64,000 bases of DNA from Hordeum vulgare subsp. vulgare (Eukaryota; Streptophyta; Magnoliopsida; Poales; Poaceae). A program made the translations under genes and the position numbers. The notes beneath the pieces were generated by a model. The model was not told where the DNA came from. It saw nothing but the letters and a program-made list of their open reading frames with translations, and searched no databases. The stretch covers positions 491,047,763 to 491,111,762 of the forward strand of contig NC_058524.1 in the NCBI RefSeq assembly GCF_904849725.1, read 5' to 3'. Positions 33,702 through 44,971 of this stretch are shown one piece after another (the first letter of the stretch is position 1; each line of letters opens with the position of its first letter).

Positions 33702-33916
33702 CGGATATGAACACATTAATGCTTATGTAAAAGTGGTAACCCCACTTTTGCTTAATGATGAGTATGAACTATGATCAGGTATTCTTAATTGGATACTAGG
33801 TCAATATACTCATATATAGATGAATTTATCATTGCCCAAGTGCTTGATAGCTGCTAGGATGTTTGTGCATGTTCACCATGTGTTTCTCTATCATTCTTAT
33901 TGTGTGAGCATGTTGG
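33702..33916. other. Old intergenic DNA (continues 35689-35783 and 48356-49305)
   Basis: No gene or repeat boundary recognised. Once the solo LTR and the Tekay element are removed, this stretch, 35689-35783 and 48356-49305 form one older sequence. Confidence 0.5.
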
Positions 33917-35683
33917 TGTTGGGGAACGTAGCAATTTCAAATATTTTCATACGTCATGCAAGGATATATCTATGGAGAAACCAGCAATGAGAAAAGGGGT
34001 AGATCATCTTCATACCTTTGAAGATCGCTAAGCAGAAGCTTTGCTAGAACGCGGTTGATGGAGTCGTACTCGCAGCGATTCAGATCGCGGTGGATTCTGA
34101 TCTATGCACCGAATCACGGTGCCTCCGCGTTCAACACACGTGCAGCCCGGTGATGTCTCCAATGCCTTGATCCAGCAACGAGGGAGGAGAGGTTGAGGGA
34201 GAGATCCTGCAACACGACGGCGTGGTGACGGTGGAGTTGCGTGGTATTCCGACACGGCTTCGCTAAGCACTACGGAGGACGAGGAGGATGAGGAGTAGGA
34301 GTAGGGCTGCGCCGAGAGAGAGAGAGAGAGAGATTGTGTCTCAAATCAGCCGCAAAACCCTCACTATATATAGGAGAACAGGGAGGAGGGTGCCCACCCT
34401 TAGGGTTTCCCACACTAAGGGTGCGGCAGCCCTAGATTGCTTTGGGCGGCGGCCAAGGTGGTGGATGCGCCCTAGGGTGGGCCTTGAGGCCCAAGGTGGC
34501 CTCCCCACGCCTACGGTTTTGCCTCCTCCACCCCTTGCCGCGCCTTGGGCTGATTGTGTAGGCGCACCAGCCCACTTAGGGGCTGGTTCCCACCCACTTT
34601 TGGCCCATGTAGCAGCTTGGGGCTGGTGCCCCTTGCCGGTGGACCCCCGGAAACCTTCCGGTGGTCTCGGTACATTACCGGTGTCGCCCGAAATACTTTT
34701 TGTGACCAAATCCTCACAACCTATATATGAATCTTTTACCTCTGGACCATTCCGGAACTCCTCGTGACGTCCGAGATCTTATCCGGGACTCCGAACAACC
34801 TTCAGTGACAACGTACACTATTCCTCTATAACCCTAGCATCATCGAACCTTAAGTGTGTAGACCCTACGGGTTCGGGAAGCATGCAGACATGACCGGGAC
34901 ACCTCTCCGGTCAATAACCAACAACGGGGTCTTGATATCCATGTTGGTTCCCACATGTTCCACGATGATCTCATCGGATGAACCACGATGTCGGGGATTC
35001 AATCAATCCCGTATGCAATTCCCTTTGTCTACCGGTATGATACTTGCCCGAGATTCGATCGTCGGTATCCCTATAGCTTGTTAAATCTCGTTACCGGCAA
35101 GTCTCTTTACTCGTTCCATAACACATCATCCCGTGGCTAAATCCTTAGTCACATTGAGCTCAGTATAATGATGCTTTACCGAGTGGGCCCAGAGATATCC
35201 CTCCATCACATGGAGTGACAAATCCCAGTCTCGATTCGTACAACCCAACAGATACTTTCGGAGATACCTGTAGTGCACCTTTATAATCACCCAGTTACGT
35301 TGTGACGTTTGATACACCAGAAGCACTTCTATGGTATCCGGGAGTTGCACAATCTCATGGTCTAAGGAAACGATACTTGACATTAGAAAAGCTTTAGCAA
35401 ACAAACAACACAATCTAGTGCTATGCTTAGGATTGGGTCTTGTCCATCACATCATTCCCCAATGATGTGATCCCGTTATCAATGACATCCAATGTCCATG
35501 ATCAGGAAACCATGATCATCTATTGATCAACGAGCTAGCCAACTAGAGGCTCACTAGGGACACATTGTGAAATATACATTCACACATGTATTACAGTTTC
35601 CGGTTAATACAATAATAACCACTTTATTATTGTTATTATAATAATAACCACTTTATTATTGCCTCTAGGGCATATTTCCAACA
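33917..35683 (-). repeat. Solo Angela-type LTR (1767 bp)
   Basis: Plus-strand ends TGTTGGGG and CATATTTCCAACA, so the LTR is in minus orientation. Flanks are GTTGG (33912-33916) and TTTGG (35684-35688), a TSD with one change. No internal sequence remains: the product of recombination between two LTRs. TATA at about 34369. A GA-rich run, (GA) about 10 times, lies at 34316-34333. Confidence 0.88.
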
Positions 35684-35783
35684 TTTGGTCTGCATGTGTT
35701 TGATCATTCAAGGAGATCCAATTGTTGTTGTTTGGATCTTGATTTATCTTTTGCCAATTGGATGGACAAGAATGCCTAGGACC

Positions 35784-38700
35784 TGTAACACCCTGATTTT
35801 TCAAACTTTTTCTTTCCAAAATATTTTGGAGTTCCAGGGCAAGTTGATCGGTTTTTCAAACCACTTCAACCAAGAGGGATCCTCAACCCATGATTTCTTG
35901 CCACCAACCACTCCAAAACCTTTTTATCTTGCCAAAATGTTTTTGGGATTTATTTGCAATATTTTATTTTCCTAAACAATTTCTTTTCCTATTTTTGGGA
36001 ATTATGGCAACCCTATGGGTTGTAAAGCAACCCATAGCTTGGATGAGCTTTAGGCCCCAAAATTTTTACTGCATCTTCTCATTGCCATATGATTTCACAA
36101 TATGCAAAAATATTCCTTTGCCTAATGGATAATTATGGCCAGAATAATTATTTACAATCTGACTAGAATTACCCCTTTGTGAAGCAACCCTATGATTCCT
36201 GCGTTGAACAATTCCCAATAAATTCCTGTAGTTACTAGGGATCATATATAGTTCCAATATGTAAAAACATCCCATGGTCCAATACAAATTTTGAGCAAAA
36301 CAACTCTGCTAAGTTTCTGTTAACAGTGAACCCTTGTGAAGGAAGTGCTAGCTAGGAGTGCACAATGGAGCTGAATTTTTTTTGAGCATGTGTGCATTAC
36401 CAAATGACACTTTCCTACCAAACCTAACTGGTAGCAAAGCTTTCAAATGAGTGCTATGAGCTCATTTGTGTTCTGGACGAGAAAGGTGCTTTACAAATGA
36501 ACTATATCCATTTGATCTCCATACCTTGCCAAATTTTGCCAGTTTGGAGTCTTTCCTATGCTGAATCCACCAGATATCACCTATTGATCTAATCCTTATC
36601 CAATTGAGCTCCACAACCTCCCAAACTTTGCTGTCAGGAGCTGTTTTTGATGTTCCAAGTCGATGGTGATGTTGAGTGATCAAGCCAGCAATGGTGAGTG
36701 ACTAATCGAGGGTCTGTCGACGCTAGGGACAAGGTGGCCAGGCTGGTGTGGCACCAGGACAGCCACAACAATGGTGACCATGGCATTGGCATGCCACAGA
36801 GCGCGCTCTGCGCAGCCCCAGTGACAGCCGAGCCGTCCCGAGCGGTCAAACTCTGTCCCCTCCTTGTCCTGAGCGTCGGTGAACCCCCTGGCAGACGCGT
36901 GGTACCCGTGGAAGGTGCTGGGCCTCCGGAGAGCGCCGCCGCCGCTCCCAGCCAAGCTCCGGCACAGGGCCGAATTGTGGCCTCTGGCCACTGTGCCCGT
37001 CCGCAAGCCATTTATGGCCAGGAACCATCCCATCGCGTCTCTTCCCTCCTTGGTCACCTCCATGCGCTCCGCGACTACCAGCTCAGCGCTCCGGCGACCG
37101 TGCCCAAGCTTATCTTCGCCGCTTCAGGAGAGATTGACCGAGCTCGTCGTTGGCCTATTTAAGGAGGATCCCGACCCCTCCGAGCTCTCCATCCCCCTCC
37201 TGCTCATCTAGATCGAGCCCCCGAAGAGTGGGCCAAGGCCCGAAGGCCCTCTGGTCCCGGAGCATCACCGGAGTTCTGCCGTCGCCCCCTCTCCGTCGAC
37301 AACCTTCTCCCTTGTCCCCAGAGACAAATTGATCCCTCCGACAGGTTGAGTGAGTCCTGCTGGTGCTCCTCGACCTCTCGCCCGAGCCCATTCCTCCCTG
37401 GAATGTCGTCTCCGACGATCACCCGAAGCTGCCGCCGCCGGAGAAGAAGGGGACGACGTCCTTTGTCCACCTCATCCGAGCTACGGGTACATACGTGATC
37501 GCCGTGGAATACCCGTTCCATTCCGCCCATTCCCTGGCGTCGCCACCGTCTCTATCACCGGCGACCATCGCCGGCCGGCCACTTCGCCAGTGTCTCCCTC
37601 CCCTCCTCCCTGTTTAAACCAGGCAGGTCCCACCTGCCAGGGACTACGGCACGCGGCCGAAGCGTTAAGTGGAGGCGCCCCACCACTTTATGCCTTCGAC
37701 GTGGCCCTCCCCAGGATTTCCTTTTTCTTTTTATATTTTCAGTTTTTAACAGAAACTTTGAATGCTTATAACTTTTTATCCACAAGTCCAAACCACTTGA
37801 TTCTTTTTGCATTGGGTTGGTATTGAAATTCTTTACAACCTGGTAAATTTTGGTATTTTTCCCACACACACATAGAATTTCTGGTTAATAAAAGGATATT
37901 AAATGAGTTTTCCTTCCTTTTGCCATTTTCAATATTATTTCAGAAGGAAACTTTGAAGATCAGGAATATTTGAGCAACCCCACTGACCAAGGCAAGCCAT
38001 TATTTCCATATAGTGCAAGCATTGCATAGCATGGCATATATCTTCATGTTAATGATAAGGATGATGGTTATTCTTTTAATTATTAACTTTTGCTTATTTA
38101 GTTAGTGGTGATATATATCTACTACTATGATTCTTGAGTTGATCTCATCTAGTGGTTGATCGGAGTCACCTGTCTGGGCATTATCGTACGACCACATTTT
38201 GCCGATATGGGACGGCCGTGACTTGAGCTGATCGCGTGATCGCTCTCACCGGTACCTCCAAAGAGGGAGGGTTATGCACGCGTCCTACCCTGATCAGGTA
38301 GGCGGTGATAACCCTGTGAGCCCAGTTGAGATGATAGGGCCCGTCCCCGATTGGGACAAGTTTAGTTTGGCCACGACGGTGGCAAGTGTCATGAGGACAC
38401 AGGGCCACCCAGGGCAGGACTCCATAGAGGGAGTGGTTGCCAGAGGTACGATGAGAGGATCACAGTTCAGGAAAGTCTAGTGGAGTAATGCTGGTCCACC
38501 AGAATGGGATCACGAGGTCAGTACTCCAGAGTGTGGGTAAAGTGTGCAACCTATGCAGAGTGTCAAATCTATTCGAATAGCCATGTCCACGGTAATGGAC
38601 AACCGGAACAGACCTTAGCAGGTGATCAACCGTGTCTACGATAGTAATGATGGAAGAACTCGTCTCACGAGAACATCAGAGGATGTTGGTATCATACTAG

Positions 38701-39249
38701 CCGAGAGAAGACTATTTGATGAGTGGTCTGGTAACCACGTGATGTGACAGGGATCCGTTGGGATCGTAAGTAATTCGAGGGTTGTGGGACAACCCCGAAG
38801 ACAGTAAGTTGATATTTGGTTCATTTGATACATGACTATGGTTGTTATGCTATGTTTGCTGCATTACTTGATTATTGTGAGCTGGTGAGTACATTCAAAG
38901 TACTCACCTCGCGTATTATGCCAGATGCAGGAGAAGCCATGGACGGAGGTCCCGATGGTTCGTTCTAGGAAGTGTCCACAGCAGTGTCCGTGTGTGTGGA
39001 GTCGCTGCTACTTTCTGCTACGCCGTAGAAGTACTTGGTCGTTTCGAGGCACATTTTGATGTTACATAAATAATGTAGATACTGTTGCAGCACCGAGGGT
39101 GCTTTGGCCTCGCCAGTATTGTAAGATTTGTACGTGACGCTATTAATAAAGTTGGCTTGTTTCTGTATCAAGTTGTTGAGTGTTTCCAGAAGACATGATC
39201 TCTGGGTTGGAAACACTAGTAAAGCGGTTCTATGAATCGGGGTGCCACA
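35784..39249 (+). repeat. 5' LTR of Tekay element
   Basis: 3466 bp. A TATA box (TATTTAAG, 37156-37163) stands between a long U3 and a leader rich in CTCC and CGCC. The segment 38150-38690 is homologous to the LARD LTR. Near 38884 is the inverted repeat GTGAGTAC / GTACTCAC; right after it come about 73 bp that are absent from the 3' LTR. Many open frames between 36700 and 37830 exist on both strands and are not supported as genes. Confidence 0.92.
37156..37163 (+). promoter_or_regulatory. TATA box of Tekay LTR
   Basis: TATTTAAG in CCTATTTAAGGAGG, followed about 30 bp later by CTCCATCCCC. It is kept in the 3' LTR at 46331-46338. Confidence 0.7.
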
Positions 39250-39253
39250 ACGC

Positions 39254-39271
39254 TTGGTATCAGAGCCACGC
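39254..39271 (+). promoter_or_regulatory. Primer-binding site of Tekay element
   Basis: TTGGTATCAGAGCCACGC, four bases after the LTR, complementary in its first 12-13 bases to initiator Met tRNA as in most Tekay and Copia elements. Confidence 0.92.
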
Positions 39272-39427
39272 TGACTGTAGGACACCCTAGTTAGCCGCAC
39301 TAGTTCAACGAGTAGTATAAAGTCTTGAGTAAGCATTTGCTTGTTGCATATTGATTGCTGCACTTGATTGATGCATGGCATACATCATGATTCATGGTTT
39401 AGCTAACCTCCGATTTTGTGAGTGTAG

Positions 39428-40264
39428 ATGGCTCCGGTTTCGTTCCATTTCAACTATGAGCCTGCACCGTATAGCTTTCCAGGACTGCTCAGGAATGTTT
39501 GGCTCCGGCTGTACCCTCATGGAGACGAACCAGAGTACCAGGTGTTCCGAGAGTAGCTAGCGGAGTCCATGTTCGAGTACCACGCAGAGGCTTTCCTGAC
39601 TGCGAGCTCCGAGATTGGCAGTTACTCCCGCTCCACCAAGGGCGGAAGGGCTTCTACTCCAGAGCTGGCAATCGAGTTTGCTGCTATAGAGGCTCTCACC
39701 AACTTGCGCTTCCACGAGGTTGAGATGCAGACTCATCCAGGTTTCTTCCACTACCCCAACCTGTCGCCTACGACGGGGCGAGTCATATTTGCTTCTGTAG
39801 ACCCGGCATGCGACCGTGCGACTGTTGTGTTGTCTCGCTTTGTGAACGCGAGCTATCGCACGATTGTAGCCCTGGTTGAGGAGTTGTCACGTCTCCAGGC
39901 TGCATTAGTCCTTGCTGCTCCCGTGCCACCTCCACCCCAGTCTTCTGCTCCACCCCCATATGCACGACCAGTTCCACCTACTCCTGGCCATGATATTCGA
40001 GTTAGCTCCTTAGTGCCGCCAGGCACCTCATCTGGCAGCCGCCGTGAGACTCCTGCTAAGTGGGCCTCACTCCTTGCCACCCCTGCTTCTCCGATGCTGA
40101 GGCGTCGTGCTTCCCCTTCCTCGGAAGGAGCGCCGCCTCGTCAGCGTCGCCGCGTTTCCTTTGGTCCGCAGGATGAGGTCAACATCATCAGTTCTGACTC
40201 TGACTCTGGATCAGACGACGAGGAGTCTTCGATCCTCCAGTGCCCGTGCCATCCGCATCACTAG
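39428..40264 (+). pseudogene. Extra ORF before gag, unknown function (one stop)
   Basis: Start ATG at 39428, 279 codons. N-terminus MAPVSFHFNYEPAPYSFPGL, then RNVWLRLYPHGDEPEYQVFRE, a TAG stop at 39554-39556, then SMFEYHAEAF, TPELAIEFAAIEALTNLRF, VIFASVDPACDRATVVLSRF. The second half is Pro-rich and Arg-rich, followed by an acidic Ser/Asp stretch (SDSDSGSDDEESS). The first part aligns with the decayed ORF in the LARD element (23724-24480). It lies between PBS and gag, so it is translated first from the genomic RNA. The Arg-rich tail could bind nucleic acid, which is inference. I know of no named domain here. The single stop is the only break I see. Confidence 0.75.
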
Positions 40265-40502
40265 AGTCGAGGTTAGAGTTGCCGAGCATGCATCGTTGCA
40301 TATGTCAACTGCCGTATGAGCAGTCCAGTCATGATATTACCTCTACTAGCTTGTCGTGGATAATGATGGATCTTATTGTATAATTATGTGCTGCTTGTTC
40401 ACTTTATCGTGTAAACATTTCCTTTGGTGTTTTGCAACCCTGATTTCCCCTGTGGATGTTGCTCATCGATTCGGTATTTTGCAATGGGAACAATAATTTA
40501 GG

Positions 40503-41650
40503 ATGAAGGGAAGCTGCAGCCATGGCAACGATGGAACCCCCCTCCATCGGTCCGCCAGGCAAGCAAGACAACCTCCCGAGGATCTTTCACCTCCCCCACC
40601 TCAGGCACCCACCCCCGATCAGATGATGAGAATGTTTGAAGAAAAGAGGAACCAGGACCTCATGGAATTCCTGAGAAGTATGTAGGCCATGGTAGGCCAG
40701 AATAACAACCACGGTGCACGATCCAAATTGGCCGACTTCCAACGCACCAAACCGCCCAATTTTGACCAAGCAGCAGATCCAATTGAGGCTGACGACTGGC
40801 TCAGAACTATGGAAAAGAAACTGGAAATAGCCCGTTGTGATGAGGCAGACAAGGTTCCGTTTGTGACCCACTACCTTGAAGGGCCGGCAGCTATCTGGTG
40901 GGACAATACAAAGGCATCATGGCCTTGTGAAGAAGAAATCACCTGGGATAGATTCAAGGAAGCATTTCGCAAGTACCACATCCCTACAGGCATAATGAAG
41001 GTAAAACAAAGAGAATTTCTGGCTCTCACCCAAGGAGGCCTGACTGTGGCAGAGTACCTAAACAAATTCAACAATTTGGCACGATACTCCACCCATGATG
41101 TGGCCACTGAGGAGAGGAATATTGACCGCTTCCTAGGAGGTCTCAATCATACCCTCCGTTGTCAGCTGTGCATGCTAGACTTTCCAGATTTCCAGACACT
41201 TGTGAACAAGGCGCTTATAGCCGAATGAGAACTTAAGACCGGGTACGAGGATCGCAAGAGGAAATTCGAACCAAAAAGGTATAACAAGTAGTAGGTTGTG
41301 CAAAAGCCGCGTACCTGGCAGCCCAACACCACAGCATACAAGCCCGCATGGAATCCCAACAACAGTACCCCCAAGACAGGGAGCCAGAGCAAGACTTTCG
41401 GCAAACAACCCGTTTTAGAGGATTGCCGCCGCAACAACACGTGTTTCTCCTGCGGCAAGAGCGGGCACTATGCAAGACAGTGCCCCACCAGCAATGTAAA
41501 TACATCCTCGAACGTCAAACCGCAAGTCAACAATATTGGAAGCCGTCCCAACCCCAAGTACACTCAAGGGCGTGTCTTCCACATCTCAGCCAAGGAAGCG
41601 TGCGAAGCCCCGGGCGTGGTGATCGGTATGTTTCCTGTTAATAACATACC
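40503..41650 (+). pseudogene. gag: Gag of Tekay element with CCHC zinc knuckle (broken)
   Basis: The capsid part (about 40730-41220) reads FQRTKPPNFDQAADPIEADD, GPAAIWWDN, LTVAEYLNKFNNLARYS, of the Retrotrans_gag type. The nucleocapsid has one zinc knuckle, CFSCGKSGHYARQC, at 41442-41483. Stops at 40683-40685, 41226-41228 and 41289-41291 interrupt the frame. The very start is uncertain: an ATG at 40521 opens in another frame (MATMEPPSIGPPGKQDN), which suggests an indel near 40590. The frame runs towards the protease (VVVLFDS), where the active-site region is deleted. Confidence 0.85.
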
Positions 41651-44600
41651 TGTCGTAGTCTTATTTGATTCAGTTTTATTTCAAGGAGTTTTGCCGCCTT
41701 GCACAAATTTTCCCCTTAGCTGTTGGATAAGGTCATGGTGATACAATCTCGTGGCTCACGGCTCACAACAAATCTCGTATATCTGGATCTGGAAATACAG
41801 ATTCAAGGCACCTCATTCCCAGCTGAGCTCATTGCGATTGAGTCACCCGGACTGGATATGATATTAGGGATGAACTGGTTGACACCTCATCGAGTATGCA
41901 TCAACTGTGCCAACCGCACTGTCACACAAGCTAATCCGGCCGGACGAACTGTTCAATTCACGACCAACAATATGAGGTCGAGGAAGGGAATAGCATATCA
42001 TGCCGAAGCCACCGGCATGAATTTGATTCCAGTAGTTTGTGAGTTCCCGGACGTATTCCCAGAAGAATTACCCGGCATGTCGCCCGATCGGGAATTGGAA
42101 TTTGCTATTGAGTTGCTTCCCGGCACGGCCCCGATCTACAAGAAGTATTATCGTATGCCAGGGCCCGAGTTGGCTGAATTGAAGAAGCAGTTGGATGAGT
42201 TACTACAAAAAGGATACATTCGACCTAGTATCTCACCCTGGGGGTCACCAGTGTTGTTTGTCAAGAAAAAGGATGGAAGCTTGCGGATGTGTATAGACTA
42301 ACGCCAGCTTAATGAGGTCACGATTAAAAATAAGTACCCACTCCCATGCATCTACGATTTGTTTGACCAGCTGAGTAGAGCACGGGTATTTTCCAAGATC
42401 GACCTCAGAACGGGGTATCATCAGTTAAAGATTAAGAAAGAAGATATACCCAAGACGATGTTTACCACCCGATATGGCCTATATGAATTCACGGTCATGT
42501 CATTTGGACTAACAAATGCTCCCTCCTATTTTATGGGCATGATGAACAAAGTCTTTATGGACTTTCTAGACAAATTCGTGGTAGTATTTATCGATGACAT
42601 CCTGATATACTCCAAGGATGAGGAAGAACACAAGCAACACCTCAGAGCGGTGTTGGAAAAACTAAGATCCCACCAACTATATGCCAAATTCAGAAAGTGT
42701 GAGTTTTGGCTGAAAGAAGTTGGATTTTTGGGGCATATTCTGTCAGAGCAAGGTGTGGCAGTCGATCCCAGTAAGGTCACAACGGTATTAAATTGGAAGA
42801 CACCAGTCTCAGTGACCGAAGTCCGTAGTTTCCTGGGATTGGCAGGATACTACCGGCAATTTATAGATGGCTTCTCTAAAATAGCCAAGCCACTAACAGA
42901 GCTGCTAAAGAAAAATCAGAGATTTGTCTGGACGACCGCTTGCGAAAGCAGCTTTCTGGAGTTGAAGACTCGACTTACAACCGCCCCTGTCCTAGTCCTC
43001 CCGAACATTCACAAGAGTTTTGACATCTACTGTGATGCTTCCCGAAGAGGAATCGGCTGTGTACTGATGCAAGAAGGAAAGGTTGTGGCCTATGCCTCTT
43101 GACAGCTGCGACCGCATGAGGAAAGTTATCCCACCCACGATTTGGAACTAGCAGTTGTGGTACACGCCTTCAAAAATTGGAGGCATTACCTCATTGGTCA
43201 ATGGTGTGAGATATTCACCGACCAGAAAAGTCTCAAGTACATCTTCACCCAGCCAGATCTAAATCTTAGGCAACGGCGATGGCTTGAGCTGGTAAAGGAT
43301 TATGACCTAGGAATCAACTACCACCCAGGGAAAGCCAATGTGGTCACAGATGCTTTAAGCAGAAAACCAGCCACAGTGAATGCGATAATGGCGAATGTAC
43401 ACCCGAGGTTGCAAGAAGAGCTTGCAAGTCTCAACATGATACTTTGCGGTCCGGCAATTACAAAGACCTTGGAGATTACCCCCACACTCATTGAGGAAAT
43501 CAAAGAAGCACAGGCAGGTGATGAGGGCATCAAAAGAATCAAAGCATCACTTGCTCAGCTAAAGGACAAATCCTTTCGAGTGGACAAGCAAGACATCCTG
43601 TGGTTCGAAAAGAGGATATGCGTCCCTGACCAGGATAACCTAAGACAGCAGATACTCAGGGAAGCTCATGAGTCCGCATATTCCATTCACGCGGGAGGTA
43701 CAAAGATGTACCAAGACATGAGGAAAACATTTTGGTGGTCCGGAATGCGAAGGGACATAGCATATTATGTTGCCTGCTGTGATATTTGCAACAAGGTAAA
43801 GGCAGAGCATCAAAAGCCCGCCGGACTACTACAACCTTTACCGGTTCCCCAATGGAAATGGGATGACATATGTATGGACTTTGTCGTCGGATTACCTAAG
43901 TCCACAAAGGGCAATGATGCTATCTGGGTTATCATGGACATGCTCACTAAGGTAGCCCACTTCATCCCAGTGAAAACCACTCTCAATGCCAACCAACTGG
44001 CACAGCTATACATGTCTCGAATAGTAGGCCTGCATGGGGTACCCAAGTCCATCACATCTGATAGAGGCTCTCTATTTACCTCAACATTCTGGCTGCGACT
44101 GCATCAGGCCTTGGGAACCATGCTAAAGCACAGCACAACATACCATCCTCAAACTGATGGGCAGACGGAAAGGGTGAACCAAATATTGGAAGACATGCTT
44201 CGGTCATGCGCTCTTACCCATGGACCCAAATGGGAAGACAGCCTACCGTAAGCGGAATTTTCCTACAACAATAGCTATCAAACAAGCTTGAAGATGTCAC
44301 CCTTTGAGGCATTATATGGCAGAAAGTGCCGGACCCCGTTAAACTGGTCACAGACAGGAGACAACCGTATCTTCGGAACCAATTTGATGCTAGAGGCCGA
44401 GAAGCAAGTCAAAGATATTTAGGAACGCCTTAAGGCAGCCAAATCCCGCCAAAAGAGTTATTACAACCCAAGGCATCGAGAATTGACCTTTGAGCGAGGA
44501 GAATATGCCTATCTGCGAGTAACTCCTATGAAGGGAGTGAGACGGTTTCGCACTCGAGGAAAGCTCGCACCGCAATACATCCATCCCTTTCCTGTGATCA

Positions 44601-44971
44601 CAAAGAGAGGCAGAGTTGCCTACCAATTGGAATTAACGCCCGAACTGTCAGATGTGCACAACGTGTTCCATATCTCGCAACTGAGGAAATGTATTGCACC
44701 ACCCGTAAAGCAGGCAGACATGAGCGAGATAGAGCTAGCCAAGGAATTGACATATGAGGAGAAACCAGTTAGAATTTTGGATGATATGGAAAGGATCACT
44801 CGGAGCAAAGTGCTCAAGTTTTATAAGGTTCTTTGGGAAGATCACACCGAAGAAGAGGCTACTTGGGAGAGGGAAGATTTCCTGAGATCAGCATACCCAT
44901 ATCTGTTCCCTGAGCAACCGAATCTCAAGGACGAGATTCATTCTAAGGGGGGTAGGTTTGTAACACCCTGA
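41650..44971 (+). pseudogene. pol: Pol of Tekay element: PR remnant, RT, RNase H, integrase, chromodomain
   Basis: Protease is damaged: after LFDS (about 41670) a small deletion removes the rest of the active-site loop and shifts the frame. From 41723 to 44971 one frame continues. Reverse transcriptase: [14 protein letters not shown], and FIDD with Asp-Asp at 42593-42598. RNase [16 protein letters not shown]. Integrase: zinc finger HAGG...CCDICNK, catalytic Asp 43877, Asp 44060 and Glu 44168 (DD35E). Chromodomain about 44770-44925 (ILDDMERITRSKVLKFYKVL, EEATWEREDF). Four stops: 42299-42301, 43100-43102, 44249-44251 and 44420-44422. The last codons run across the PPT and end inside the 3' LTR at 44971. 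Confidence 0.92.
44941..44958 (+). promoter_or_regulatory. Polypurine tract of Tekay element
   Basis: TTCTAAGGGGGGTAGGTT directly before TGTAACACC of the 3' LTR. It also codes for the last residues of pol. Confidence 0.9.

Noticed and set aside
36634..37869. Open frames of 100-158 codons in the Tekay LTR, repeated at 45800-46640
   Set aside because: They lie in the U3 and leader region of the LTR, are of low complexity on both strands, and are disrupted differently in the other LTR.
35784..39249. Separate genes or promoters suggested by repeated blocks at 35784-39249 and 44959-48350
   Set aside because: These are the two LTRs of one element, as shown by PBS, PPT and near-TSD flanks.
39250..39275. 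tRNA gene suggested by the TGGTATCAGAGC match
   Set aside because: It is only the 3'-end complement of initiator Met tRNA used as a PBS; no tRNA body is present.
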